From: Pseudarthrobacter sp. Fe7
GTDB lineage: Bacteria > Actinomycetota > Actinomycetes > Actinomycetales > Micrococcaceae
Direction: 5' to 3'
Assembly: GCA_024372495.1 (NCBI GenBank)
Contig: CP099977.1
Coordinates: 1,550,001-1,614,000, forward strand
DNA length: 64,000 bases
Shown here: positions 37,739 through 46,674 of the stretch, in pieces
How the letters are laid out: every line of letters starts with the position of its first letter
Numbering within the stretch: the stretch's first letter is position 1
Position numbers and translations under genes: made by a program
Notes under the pieces: generated by a model
What the model saw: the letters and a program-made list of their open reading frames with translations, nothing else
Told to the model about the DNA's origin: nothing
Database searches by the model: none

Positions 37739-39016
37739 CTAGGATCCGGCGGGCCGGCAGTTTGTGCCGGACCCGTACTCCAGCCAGTCCGGCAGGGCCG
37801 CCGTAAACGTGTCGCGGACGGCGGGGGTGTTGGTCACGGTCCAATCGATGCGGCCGTTGACCTCAGTCTCGTTCTTGTCCCACTCGAACCAGTTGATCAT
37901 TTTCAGGTTGGGGAATTGGGCGTGGGCCTGGGCGCTGAACACTTGTTCCCACCAGGTGCGTTTGATGTCCGTTTCGGAGGCCCCGCCCACGGCCGGGTTG
38001 TAGAGGGCGGCTGTTTCCGGGATGGCGACGGGCTTGTTGTGGTCCTTGCCGTACACGCCGTAGAAATCGGGCAGCAGGCTGTCATCGCCGTTGGCGCCGT
38101 TGTAGGTGCCGGTGAGCTGGTCGGCGAACTTATGCGGCTCCGGGATCTCGTTCTCGCCCCACGGGTATTTCGCGCCCCAGTGGTACAGCGACATGCCCAC
38201 CCAGTCCACCGCCTGGTCGCCCGGGTAATACGGGCCGTAAGGATCATCCGCCATGGTGAGGGCGCCGTCGTGATCGGTGTCCAGGGCGGCGAAATCCGCG
38301 CTGCCTGGCTTCGCCTCGAACTGGCCGCCGGCAAACGGATACCCGCCAGCATAATTCGGTGCCCACATCATGGCCGATCCCGGCGCGCCCGTGTGCACGG
38401 CGTCAGCCACCTGCGTGAACACCGCCTTGTACTCCAGCGGCTGCTGCGACCAGGGATACCAGGACCCGTTCATTTCATGGGCCAGGCGGACAATCACCGG
38501 AACACCCTGGTTGTTGATGGAGGCCAGGTCCTTCACCAGGGCGCCGGTGACGTCAGGGGTGATGGCGGCCAGGCCCTGCTTGGGTTCGAGGGTCAGCAGC
38601 ATCACGTGCCCGTCGGCCCTGATCTGGGCGGCCGCCTGCCGCAGGTGCGTCCGTTCCTGGCCGGTGTAGGGGAAGTCCGCGAAGGACACGCTGACGGCAG
38701 GCTTGTGGCCCAGGTCCGCCGCGTACCGGGACAGCGGCTTGGCGTCCAGGTTTAGGTTCACGCCAAACAAGGCGCCCGACACCGGGACCAGGTTGTTCCG
38801 GTCCGTCACCTCACACATGGGGACTGAAGCGGCACTTTGATTCGCGGCCGCCTCCTCGCTGGCCCGGTCACGGTCCGCCAGCCCGCCGGAGATGCTGGCG
38901 GCGCCCAGGCCGGCGGCCGCCACCGCCACACCGATGGGGAGGGCCCAGTCCTTCAGGCGCCCGAAAACAACATCGAGGCGCTTGGCGTCCTCAGCATCGG
39001 ACTGTTGCTTGGGCAA
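37739..39016 (-). CDS. Glycoside hydrolase family 26-like secreted protein
   Basis: A 425-aa protein with one N-terminal membrane anchor (LPIGVAVAAAGLGAASISGG, residues 26-45) and an extracytoplasmic (beta/alpha)8 domain. The GH26 acid/base pattern VRLAHEMNGSWYPW puts Glu181 at the expected place. The probable nucleophile is Glu334 in VAIPETAALYN. Family members cleave beta-mannans or related glucans, and bacterial EPS loci also use GH26. The gene is adjacent to an ECF sigma/anti-sigma pair, so it may be part of a surface-polysaccharide response (inference). Confidence 0.82.
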   Translation of the reverse strand: MPKQQSDAEDAKRLDVVFGRLKDWALPIGVAVAAAGLGAASISGGLADRDRASEEAAANQSAASVPMCEVTDRNNLVPVSGALFGVNLNLDAKPLSRYAADLGHKPAVSVSFADFPYTGQERTHLRQAAAQIRADGHVMLLTLEPKQGLAAITPDVTGALVKDLASINNQGVPVIVRLAHEMNGSWYPWSQQPLEYKAVFTQVADAVHTGAPGSAMMWAPNYAGGYPFAGGQFEAKPGSADFAALDTDHDGALTMADDPYGPYYPGDQAVDWVGMSLYHWGAKYPWGENEIPEPHKFADQLTGTYNGANGDDSLLPDFYGVYGKDHNKPVAIPETAALYNPAVGGASETDIKRTWWEQVFSAQAHAQFPNLKMINWFEWDKNETEVNGRIDWTVTNTPAVRDTFTAALPDWLEYGSGTNCRPAGS

Positions 39017-39042
39017 GACGGACCCCCTGTTGGCCTGCGGTT

Positions 39043-39933
39043 TTACCCAATAATAGGGCCACGCGGAGTGTGGAGACCCATCGGCGGTGCGTCTTCCCGG
39101 GTCTCAGGTTTTGACGTTGAGCCTCCCCTGGCGACGCTGTCGTCGGAGTGTGCCGGATTCCCGTTGTAGGCCTGGTCGGAGATGTCCACGATGGGATATT
39201 GGGCCAGGTCGATTCCGGCGGGGATGGTAAAGGTGCCGGTTCCATCGGCCAGGACGCCCAGGCTGACCATTCCTGAGAGGTCACTGGTGCCGACCCATAC
39301 CTGCTGGTAGCCCGTGGTGGGGTCGGCGGTGAGCCGGATGGTGAGCTGGCGGGTTCCGTCGGGCAGCTGCCTGACCTGTGCCTCCCCGTTGCCGGTATGG
39401 GCCGGCAATGGGGTCAGCGGTGTTTGGGCGAGGACGATCGACGTGGGACCGGACCGGGTGGGGCCCGGGGCAGGCGTTCCCTGTTGTCCGATTATGCCGG
39501 CCGCGGTCCAGCCGGCGGCCGTGCCCAGGATGATTCCGGCAGCGGCGGCCAGCCAGAGTCCGGGGCGGGTGCGGCGCCGGTCTCTCGTTGCGGGCCGCAG
39601 GGGAGCGGGTGCGGCGTCCGGTCCGGTCCCGGGCTGCGGGGGTGTTTCTGCCGCGGCCAGCCTTAGGTTTGGGCTCCCCGGCCGGGTCAGCGGATCCGCT
39701 GCCAGGGCAGGAGACAGCCCCAGGGCCTGATGGATCGCCGCCCAGGTCTGGGGGCCAGGTTGCTCAAGTTTAATGCCGGCGGGCTCGAGGGTGGCAATGT
39801 CCCGGACCAGTTGGAATCCCCGCAGGGTTTCGGCGCATTCCTGGCAATTGGCGAGGTGGTCTGCGTCGGCGTCCGTGCCTGCTGTCTCGCCCAGGGCCAT
39901 GAGGCTCAGGAGTTCCGCGTCAAGGTGTTCCAT
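39043..39933 (-). CDS. Anti-sigma factor, RskA-like
   Basis: A 296-aa single-pass protein. The N-terminal zinc-binding anti-sigma domain has DHLANCQECAETLRGFQL (H-x3-C-x2-C). The membrane helix is GLWLAAAAGIILGTAAGWTA (about residue 130). The C-terminal RskA domain (QVRQLPDGTRQLTIRLTADP and TTGYQQVWVGTSDLSGMV) is extracytoplasmic. It should hold the adjacent sigma factor inactive until regulated proteolysis. Its start overlaps the sigma gene stop by 14 bp. It ends 27 bp before the GH26 start, a likely regulon member. Confidence 0.88.
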   Translation of the reverse strand: MEHLDAELLSLMALGETAGTDADADHLANCQECAETLRGFQLVRDIATLEPAGIKLEQPGPQTWAAIHQALGLSPALAADPLTRPGSPNLRLAAAETPPQPGTGPDAAPAPLRPATRDRRRTRPGLWLAAAAGIILGTAAGWTAAGIIGQQGTPAPGPTRSGPTSIVLAQTPLTPLPAHTGNGEAQVRQLPDGTRQLTIRLTADPTTGYQQVWVGTSDLSGMVSLGVLADGTGTFTIPAGIDLAQYPIVDISDQAYNGNPAHSDDSVARGGSTSKPETREDAPPMGLHTPRGPIIG

Positions 39934-40492
39934 GTTCCACCTCCAGGCGGGTACGCAAGCGGATCAGGCTGCGCCGGATATGGCTTTTGACCGTTCCCAG
40001 CGGCAGGTTCAGGCGTGATGAGATCTGGTCGTGGGTCAGATCATCGTAGAACGCCAGCCTCAGTATCGACTGTTGCGGGTCTCCTAAGTGTTCCAGTTCA
40101 TCGTCGAGGATCAGGCGGTCGGCCACCGCCTCCACGCTTGCTTCTTCCGGTTCCACGGACGGTTCCGGGAGCAGCTGAACGGCGGCTTGTTCCAGGTGGC
40201 GTTGCCGTGCCCGTTCGGACAGCGCGTCATTGATGGCGTTCCGGGTAATCCCCACCAGCCAGGCCGGCAGCCGTGCAGCCTCCGGCCGGTAGGTGGTCCG
40301 TGACTTCCAGGCGCGGATGAAGACTTCCTGGGTGACGTCATCCGCGGCGCTCCGGTCTCCCAGGGATCTGAGCGCCAAGGTGTAAACCAGCGGGCTCAGC
40401 CTCCGGTACGCCTCGGCGAGGGCACCCTCGTCCCCGCCCGCAAACGCCTGGTCGAAGCCGGGGTCCCAGTCGTGGTTGGCGGCAGCCTCCAT
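39920..40492 (-). CDS. ECF RNA polymerase sigma factor (SigK-like)
   Basis: A 190-aa protein. Region 2: LSPLVYTLALRSLGDRSAAD with DVTQEVFIRAWKSRTTYRPE. Region 4: LGDPQQSILRLAFYDDLTHD, then QISSRLNLPLGTVKSHIRRS as the -35-recognition helix-turn-helix. AAGGAG lies 8 bases before ATG 40492; the longer frame to 40627 has none. It is coupled to the overlapping anti-sigma gene. Target promoters could not be identified by eye. Confidence 0.9.
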   Translation of the reverse strand: MEAAANHDWDPGFDQAFAGGDEGALAEAYRRLSPLVYTLALRSLGDRSAADDVTQEVFIRAWKSRTTYRPEAARLPAWLVGITRNAINDALSERARQRHLEQAAVQLLPEPSVEPEEASVEAVADRLILDDELEHLGDPQQSILRLAFYDDLTHDQISSRLNLPLGTVKSHIRRSLIRLRTRLEVEHGTP

Positions 40493-40681
40493 CGGGTGCT
40501 CCTTGAGCGGCAACAGGCCTGATTGAGCCCTATTATGCCGCTGCCCGATGTGGTCCGCTAGGGTCCCCTGGCGCCGACGGAGGCGGACGTTCCCGGTGCT
40601 TGTCCCCGGCGGGGCCGCGCTGTGCACGGCCTCGCCGGGGACATATCGAGGGAAATGGATTTCTTTCAGGGCGTCCGGGGG

Positions 40682-41395
40682 TTAGTCGTCATCGCAGTCG
40701 TGCCCGCGTGCGGAGTCCACAACCTGCACGGCAAGCCCGAGGGTTTTATCGGCGAGGCTGCCCCAGGCGTAGACGATGGTGTTCTTTCCCTCGGTGACAT
40801 TAACGTCGGCGGGCCCGATGAGTGGGGTGGTTGTTCCCGCCGCCGCCACCGAGGCGGAGATGGTTCCTTCCTTGAGGGTGAGGGTCTTTTCGTCGGGGTT
40901 GGTGAGTCCCTTGACGACGGCGGTCCCGCCGGCCAGGATGTCGACGGCCGGGGCGGCTGCAACGTGCCGGACGGTCAGCTTTCCCTTTCCGTCAGGGCTG
41001 GGCTTGGTGTTGTTGGTGAAAAGTGTGGCCGTGGGGGTTCCATCAGCGGCCAGGTGCGCGACGGCCGTGTAGTCCCCGCCGGCCTCAAGGTCCACGGTAA
41101 CGGGGCCGATCACCGGGTTGTCGGCGCTCGTGGCGTCCGCGCCGGTGATGGCAATTTTGTGGTCTCCGTCCGGAACCTCCAGCGGGCCGGCAAGGGTGCC
41201 CGGCTTGAAGTTGTCCAGGGTGAGCTTTCCGTCCACCCAGACGTCCACGGTCAGGCCGGGGACGCCGTGGAGGACGGAAAGTTTTGCCGTCTCGTCATGG
41301 CTGTGGTGCCAGCTTGATGCCTGGGCGGGGGCTGCCAGGCCCAGTGCTGCCAGCAGCGTCATTGCTCCGGCGGCTGCAGTGAGTGTCTTGCGCAT
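40682..41395 (-). CDS. DUF4397 domain secreted protein
   Basis: A 237-aa protein beginning MRKTLTAAAGAMTLLAALGL, a signal peptide cleaved near AQA-SS. Two tandem beta-rich halves both begin with an LSVLHGVPGLTVDVWVDG / LTVRHVAAAPAVDILAGG pattern, typical of DUF4397. The C-terminus is acidic (HDCDDD). AAAGGAG precedes the ATG. Function unknown. It lies 190 bp upstream of the sigma factor on the same strand and is a common neighbour of actinobacterial ECF genes, hinting at a surface target. Confidence 0.8.
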   Translation of the reverse strand: MRKTLTAAAGAMTLLAALGLAAPAQASSWHHSHDETAKLSVLHGVPGLTVDVWVDGKLTLDNFKPGTLAGPLEVPDGDHKIAITGADATSADNPVIGPVTVDLEAGGDYTAVAHLAADGTPTATLFTNNTKPSPDGKGKLTVRHVAAAPAVDILAGGTAVVKGLTNPDEKTLTLKEGTISASVAAAGTTTPLIGPADVNVTEGKNTIVYAWGSLADKTLGLAVQVVDSARGHDCDDD

Positions 41396-41523
41396 TTCCA
41401 ACTCCTTTATTGGGCCCCTTGGGGCCGCCGTTGTGCTTACACCCCTACTACCGGCCGAACGCCCTGCCCGGATGCAGCTTCGCGCAAAAATTATTGAAGC
41501 GGCCCCTCGAGGCGGGGATGCCC

Positions 41524-42078
41524 CTATTCCCGTCGGAGCCCGTCCGGGTTTCTTCCCTGTTTGCGGTCCATCAACTCCGCCGCCCAGTAAGCGGCCGCGA
41601 GGACCAGCATGCTGGCCAGCCATCCGGCGCCAAGGAACACCATCGTCATTCGGTCCGCCGCCTCGAAGGGTGCCAGCGACTGGCCGGCCACCACCACTTT
41701 GCCCGCCGATTGCTTGGCGACGATCGCCATCCGCAAGCCGGGCTCCGGCTGCCACGTCACCGTGTCGCTGCCCAACGCCCGTGCCGTGTCCAGTACCCCT
41801 GGCGGTACCACGGGGGTGGACCCGCCCACGGTCACGGTGGTGGACAGCGGGCTGTTGGTGTCCCCGTAAACGATGAGGAAAACGCCGCTGTCAGGCGTCA
41901 GGTCCAGTGGGGCTCCTGCCGTTGAATCGGTACCGGGTTGTTGAAGCCTCGCCGCTGCGGCCGCCGCCGGGGCAACGTTGGCCGAGTGGCGGCCGATCTG
42001 CTGAAGCGTGACATAGACGCTGCCAAAAACAAGGGTGGTGATGCTGGCTGCAGCCAGCCACCACAGGATCCTTCTCAT
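41524..42078 (-). CDS. Two-pass membrane protein of unknown function
   Basis: A 184-aa protein: helix at residues 6-26 (ILWWLAAASITTLVFGSVYV), an extracytoplasmic domain of about 120 residues rich in Thr/Val (SPLSTTVTVGGSTPVVPPGV), and a second helix at about 150-170. The tail is basic. No family recognised. ATG 42078 is taken because translation upstream of it shows no coding character; no clear Shine-Dalgarno precedes it, so it may be leaderless. Confidence 0.6.
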   Translation of the reverse strand: MRRILWWLAAASITTLVFGSVYVTLQQIGRHSANVAPAAAAAARLQQPGTDSTAGAPLDLTPDSGVFLIVYGDTNSPLSTTVTVGGSTPVVPPGVLDTARALGSDTVTWQPEPGLRMAIVAKQSAGKVVVAGQSLAPFEAADRMTMVFLGAGWLASMLVLAAAYWAAELMDRKQGRNPDGLRRE

Positions 42079-42188
42079 GTGAATAGGATGCGCCCCAGTC
42101 CTTGCCAGCGTAAAAAATTCATCAAGGTTTGGGGCACGACTATCGGATACCGGCTTATCCAGCGCGCTGCGCGGGTACTTTGGTTGAA

Positions 42189-42228
42189 GTGCCGCCGCCT
42201 CATAACCCCCAATTTGAGGCGGCGGCAC
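42189..42228 (-). terminator. Strong terminator-like hairpin after the COG4705 gene
   Basis: A perfect 14-bp stem (GTGCCGCCGCCTCA with its complement, 12-nt loop), 33 bp beyond the stop codon at 42261. There is no long U-run, as is common in actinobacteria. Confidence 0.6.
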
Positions 42229-42260
42229 ATTTGATGTCCTGCCGGGCTGCGGGCTGGCGG

Positions 42261-43100
42261 TCAGGCTTTCCGGCCCGTGAAGGCTTCCCGGGCCGTCACG
42301 GCCGCGATGCACACCGCAAGTCCCGCGGTGACCAGTCCCGTTCCCCAGCCCAGGCCGCCGCGGTCGGCGCCCACGGCCGTCCAGTCAGCGAAGGACGCGC
42401 CCAGGGGGCGGGTGAGGATGTAGGCGAACCAGAACGCCGGGATGGCAACGATCCAGCCGCGCCGGTAAGCCAGTGCTGCCACGCCGATCACCGCCGCGAA
42501 GACGAGCCCCGAGGCGAAGTAGCCAAGATCCAGGCTGTACGCGGTCATGTCGCCGGTGGCAGTACCCAGTGCGAACGTGGTCAGCACGGCCGCCCAATAG
42601 AACATCTCCCGCCGGCGCGTGTCCACGCTGTGGATGGACAGCGTCTTCTCGGTCCGGAACCAGATGAAGAAGACCGCCAAGAGTACGGCCAGGAAGAACA
42701 CCGCCGACGCCACGTACGGCACGCCCAGGACCACATGCACGGCGTCCGCTGCCATGGTGCCGAACACGCTGACCATCACCACTGCCAGCCAGTAGATCCA
42801 GGCGACGTAGCGGCGCACGGCAAACTGCAGGGCCAGGGCGGCGGCCAGGCCTGCGGCACCAAGGGCCAGCGCCACAGGCGGGTCCAGATGGTGGACCAGG
42901 AAATCGGAGGCGGTCTCGCCCATACCGGTGGTGAGCACCTTGGCCACCCAGAACCAGGCGGTGATTTCCGGGACCTTGGCCAGCGCCGTCCGCACCGGCG
43001 CGGCCGCCCATATGCTTATGCCCGGTGCCGTGCTGCCGCCGTCCAGGACCGCGGAGGTGGCGCCGTGGGGTTCAATGTTCTGCTGTGGTGGTTCGGTCAT
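42261..43100 (-). CDS. COG4705-type multi-pass membrane protein
   Basis: A 279-aa protein with a short soluble N-terminus and seven to eight helices. Repeated internal pattern: VPEITAWFWVAKVLTTGMGE with ASDFL, then MFYWAAVLTTFALGTATGDM. The paired (T/G)-x-GE/GD-x2-(S/T)D motifs are typical of the COG4705 family of uncharacterised membrane proteins. Length fits. The start 43100 is chosen because the upstream part of the frame reads as low-complexity non-coding. Confidence 0.75.
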   Translation of the reverse strand: MTEPPQQNIEPHGATSAVLDGGSTAPGISIWAAAPVRTALAKVPEITAWFWVAKVLTTGMGETASDFLVHHLDPPVALALGAAGLAAALALQFAVRRYVAWIYWLAVVMVSVFGTMAADAVHVVLGVPYVASAVFFLAVLLAVFFIWFRTEKTLSIHSVDTRRREMFYWAAVLTTFALGTATGDMTAYSLDLGYFASGLVFAAVIGVAALAYRRGWIVAIPAFWFAYILTRPLGASFADWTAVGADRGGLGWGTGLVTAGLAVCIAAVTAREAFTGRKA

Positions 43101-43299
43101 GCGGTGATTGTCCCTTACGGACCCGGCAGGAACCTGGGGAAGCGCCTCACTGGTGCCCGCCGTCGTCGTACTTTGACGCGCCCGCCGGCCCACCTGGGTG
43201 GCCTTCCCAGCCGGTGCATGAATAATACGGAGTGCTGGGAACAGCGGAAGTGCAGTGGCAGGCGCCCGCCTGGCACGACGGCGGCCGAAGGAACTGGAC

Positions 43300-44700
43300 A
43301 TGACGAGGTCACACCGGAGCGTACGGCACGAGCCCGAAACGAGCGTGGAACTGAACCCACTGTTCAGCCGGCCCGGGGAATCCACCATCTTTCCGCGCTT
43401 CACCCTCCCTGACGGGGAATCCCTCCCGGGCACCGCCTACCAGGTGGTCCACGACGAGGTGATGCTGGACGGCAACTCCCGCCTGAACCTGGCCACGTTC
43501 GTGGGGACGTGGATGGAACGGGAAGCCTCCCAGTTGTATGCCGAAACGTTCGACAAGAACATGATCGACAAGGACGAATACCCGCAGACGGCCCTGATCG
43601 AGACCCGCTGCTGGCGGATGCTCGCCGACCTGTGGAACGCCCCGGATCCCGCCGCGGCCATCGGCACCTCCACCATCGGCTCTTCCGAGGCGTGCATGCT
43701 GGCCGGCCTGGCCCTCAAACGCCGCTGGCAGCACAGCCGCCGCGCCGCCAAAAAACCCACGGACACACCGAACATCGTGGTCAGCTCCGCCGTGCAGGTG
43801 TGCTGGGAGAAATTCTGCAACTACTGGGAAGTGGAAGCCCGCTACGTACCCGTCTCAGCGGAGCACCCCACCCTGGACGGCCACGACCTGGAACGCTACG
43901 TGGATGAGAACACCATCGGCGTGGTGGCCATCATGGGCGTCACCTACACCGGCGCCTACGAACCCGTGGACCTGATCTCCGCCGCGCTGGACCGCATCCA
44001 GGCCGACACCGGACTGGACATTCCCATCCACGTGGACGGCGCCTCCGGGGCCATGGTGGCGCCGTTCCTGCAGCCGGACCTGGTGTGGGACTTCCGGCTC
44101 CCCAGGGTGGCCTCCATCAACACCTCCGGGCACAAGTACGGGCTGGTGTACCCCGGCCTGGGCTGGATCGTCTGGCGGGACCAGCAGGCCCTCCCCGAAG
44201 ACCTGGTGTTCCACGTCAGCTACCTGGGCGGGGACATGCCCACCTTCGCCCTGAACTTCTCCCGGCCCGGCGCCCAGGTGCTGCTGCAGTACTACCTGTT
44301 CCTCCGGCTGGGCTTCGCCGGCTACAGATCCGTGCAGGCAAGCTCCCGCGACGTTGCCCTCTACCTGTCGCACGAGATCGGGGCCATGGACGCCTTCACC
44401 CTGTGGAGCGACGGGTCCGATATCCCGGTCTTCGCCTGGCAGCTCACCGACGGCCACACCCGGAACTGGAACCTGCATCACCTCTCCGAACGCCTCCGCA
44501 TGAACGGCTGGCTGGTCCCGGCCTACCCCCTGCCCGACGGGCTCAGCGACATCACGGTGCAGCGGATCGTGGTCCGCAACGGCTTCACCCGGGACCTCGC
44601 CGCCAGCTTCCTGGCGGACCTCAAGAAGGACGTGGCCTACCTGGATGCGCTGACCGGGCCCATGCCCGACGGGCAACAGAAGGAAGCGTTCCACCACTAG
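43300..44700 (+). CDS. gadB: Glutamate decarboxylase
   Basis: Intact 466-aa PLP enzyme, the same length as Escherichia coli GadB. Motifs: HDEVMLDGNSRLNLATFVGT, IGSSEACMLAGLALKRRW, HVDGASGAMVAPF, and the PLP-lysine segment NTSGHKYGLVYPGLGW with Lys279. It converts glutamate to GABA, consuming a proton, and usually serves acid resistance. GAAGGA precedes the ATG. No antiporter GadC is present. The next gene is a glutamine amidotransferase-like protein 21 bp downstream. Confidence 0.95.
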   Translation: MTRSHRSVRHEPETSVELNPLFSRPGESTIFPRFTLPDGESLPGTAYQVVHDEVMLDGNSRLNLATFVGTWMEREASQLYAETFDKNMIDKDEYPQTALIETRCWRMLADLWNAPDPAAAIGTSTIGSSEACMLAGLALKRRWQHSRRAAKKPTDTPNIVVSSAVQVCWEKFCNYWEVEARYVPVSAEHPTLDGHDLERYVDENTIGVVAIMGVTYTGAYEPVDLISAALDRIQADTGLDIPIHVDGASGAMVAPFLQPDLVWDFRLPRVASINTSGHKYGLVYPGLGWIVWRDQQALPEDLVFHVSYLGGDMPTFALNFSRPGAQVLLQYYLFLRLGFAGYRSVQASSRDVALYLSHEIGAMDAFTLWSDGSDIPVFAWQLTDGHTRNWNLHHLSERLRMNGWLVPAYPLPDGLSDITVQRIVVRNGFTRDLAASFLADLKKDVAYLDALTGPMPDGQQKEAFHH

Positions 44701-44721
44701 CCGTTTGTTAAGGAGCGTTCC

Positions 44722-45591
44722 GTGTGCCGACTCTTCGGGCTGCACGCCGGATCCCGGCCGGTCCGTGCCACCTTCTGGCTCCTGGACGCCCCGGACAGCC
44801 TGGCTGAGCAGAGCAGGCGGGAGCCCGACGGCGCCGGGATAGGAACCTTCGAGGCCGACGGCGGCGCGCGGGTCAGCAAACGGCCACTCGCCGCATGGGA
44901 GGACCACGCCTTTGCCCGGGAGGCCAGGGAGCTGAGGAGCACCACCTTCCTGGCCCACGTCCGGTACGCCAGCACCGGCGCGCACACCATGGCGAACACG
45001 CACCCGTTCGAGCAGGACGGCCGGCTGTTCGCCCACAACGGCGCCTTCCACGGCCTGGCCCGGCTGGATCAGCGCCTTGCCGGCCTTGGGGTTGCCGGGC
45101 TGGTGCAGGGCCAGACCGACAGTGAACGCCTCTTCGCCCTCATTACGGCCGAGAGCCGCAGGGCGGGCGGGGACGTGGCCGACGGCATTGCCCGGGCGGT
45201 GGGTTGGGTGGCCGCCGAGCCTGCCCGTCCTGGCCCTGAACCTGATTGTTTCGACGGCGACGGACCTCTGGGCGCTCCGCTACCCGGCAACCCACCCGCT
45301 GTACATCCTGGAACGGGACCCTTTGTCCGAGCCGGCCCCGGCGGCACCCCTGGATGCCAGGAGCCGCCGGATCCACTCGCGAAGCACCGAACTTTCGGCT
45401 GCCCCGTCAGTGCTCTTTGCCACCGAGCCGATGAACAACAATCCCGGCTGGCGTCCGCTGGCGGCGGGGAGCTGGTGCACGTTGGCCCGGACCTGGCGGT
45501 GACCTGCACCTTTCCCTTCCCGGACCAACCCGCCCACCCGCTCACGCTCGCCGACCTGGAACCGTCCGCGGCGGCGTCGCAAATGTCCTGA
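44722..45591 (+). CDS. Class II glutamine amidotransferase, YafJ-like (two compensating frame breaks)
   Basis: About 290 aa, GTG start giving Cys2 as the N-terminal nucleophile (CRLFGLHAGSRPVRATFWLL). Further Ntn motifs: EPDGAGIGTF, FLAHVRYASTGAHTMANTHP, FAHNGAFHGL and QGQTDSERLFALI. The C-terminal part changes frame near 45218 (extra C in AGCT) and back near 45475 (one G lost), so both ends are in one frame. Corrected, it reads ...AAELPVLALNLIVSTATDLW. It releases ammonia from glutamine or a gamma-glutamyl compound; the acceptor domain is absent. Likely in one operon with gadB. Confidence 0.82.
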   Translation: MCRLFGLHAGSRPVRATFWLLDAPDSLAEQSRREPDGAGIGTFEADGGARVSKRPLAAWEDHAFAREARELRSTTFLAHVRYASTGAHTMANTHPFEQDGRLFAHNGAFHGLARLDQRLAGLGVAGLVQGQTDSERLFALITAESRRAGGDVADGIARAVGWVAAEPARPGPEPDCFDGDGPLGAPLPGNPPAVHPGTGPFVRAGPGGTPGCQEPPDPLAKHRTFGCPVSALCHRADEQQSRLASAGGGELVHVGPDLAVTCTFPFPDQPAHPLTLADLEPSAAASQMS

Positions 45592-45611
45592 CGCCTTACA
45601 TCCGCTCGCGA

Positions 45612-46361
45612 TTACGCGGCCGGTGCCGCTGCAGCCTTCTTCTCCAGCGCCTGGGCCATCTTCTGCACCTGGGCACCGTAACCGCCGTTCACCGCAGTGT
45701 CCTTGATCTTGTTCGCCTGGGCATCCAGGTCAGCCGGGGCGGCGTTCTTTAGGGCCGTCAGGTCTGCCTGCAGGTTTGCCGGGAGCTTGGCGAACAGCTT
45801 CGGGTGGCCGATCAGCTGGTCGGCCACCTGCTGGAGCCCGGCGCCGGGGTTGCCCGAGCTGAACGCGGTGCGGAGTTCCTGGCGCAGGCCGGCCAGGCCC
45901 GTGGCGCTCTTCTCCACCGCGTCGGCATGCTTCTGGATCTCGGCGCCGTACCCGCCGGACAGGGCCGTCGTCTTGATCTTGTAGGCGTCCTTCACCCTGT
46001 CCCCCGCTGGGGCGTCCTTGAGGGTGGTCACATCAGCCTGGAGGGCGGCCGGAAGCTTGGCGAACAGCTTCGGGTGGTCCACCAGGGCGGTGGCTGCCTT
46101 GGCCGCACGGTCCCCGGCGGCCTGCGGGCTGTCCGCCTTCAGGTTCAGGAAGGCCTCCAGGCCGCCCAAGCCCTTTGCCGGCCTGGCCACACCGGTTGCC
46201 GCGGGAGCCGTTGCGGAGGCGGATGTTGACGCGGGTGTTGACGCAGGGGAGGCGGAGGCAGCACCGACGCCCATGGCCGCCATGGCACCGGCTGCCAGGA
46301 CTGCTGCCGCACCAACGCCGATGCGGGCCTTCATTGACGGAATTGACGGCTTCTTCACCAC
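45612..46361 (-). CDS. Secreted helical protein with two copies of an uncharacterised module
   Basis: A 249-aa protein. A signal peptide (KARIGVGAAAVLAAGAMAAM) and a Ser/Thr/Ala-rich linker precede two copies (about residues 90-155 and 175-240) of a 55-residue helical module. The first runs HPKLFAKLPAALQADVTTLK then KIKTTALSGGYGAEIQ. The second runs HPKLFAKLPANLQADLTALK then KIKDTAVNGGYGAQVQ. A third homologous module occurs in the secreted protein at 51865. GTG 46361 follows GGAAGGA. I know no name for this module. Confidence 0.75.
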   Translation of the reverse strand: MVKKPSIPSMKARIGVGAAAVLAAGAMAAMGVGAASASPASTPASTSASATAPAATGVARPAKGLGGLEAFLNLKADSPQAAGDRAAKAATALVDHPKLFAKLPAALQADVTTLKDAPAGDRVKDAYKIKTTALSGGYGAEIQKHADAVEKSATGLAGLRQELRTAFSSGNPGAGLQQVADQLIGHPKLFAKLPANLQADLTALKNAAPADLDAQANKIKDTAVNGGYGAQVQKMAQALEKKAAAAPAA

Positions 46362-46674
46362 GATGTGTCCTTCCACGTATTGCGCATGCGTTCGCGCCCG
46401 GCCCAGTGAACCGGCGCAGGTTCACTGTAGGAGCGCAGGCTGGGGAAATCCTGAATGCGCGCGACGCCGGGGATGCCTGATCATGGTCAGTGGCACTGGG
46501 AGAGTAGGGTGAAAGCACGGTTGCCTCCATGGGGGAGGAACCGGGAGTTGCGGTTCACCCACCTCTTGCGGTCCCCACGCCTGGGCGACGATCACCCGTA
46601 AGGCGTGGGAAGGGGAGCTGTCCCGGCAGGCAACCGGTGCAGGAATTACGACGCCGAGAACCGGAGACACGCGC
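46362..46674. other. 313-bp divergent intergenic region
   Basis: Between the secreted module protein and the penicillin-binding protein. It should hold both promoters. No hairpin, repeat or clear -10/-35 pair could be assigned by eye. Confidence 0.5.

Noticed and set aside
42129..43412. Plus-strand open frame of 427 codons opposite the COG4705 gene
   Set aside because: Arg/Pro/Gly-rich, no domain; it spans a strong terminator hairpin and the opposite gene has membrane-protein character.
43855..45051. Minus-strand open frame of 398 codons across gadB and the amidotransferase
   Set aside because: Both plus-strand genes have catalytic motifs; the antisense frame is Gly/Val/Glu-rich filler.
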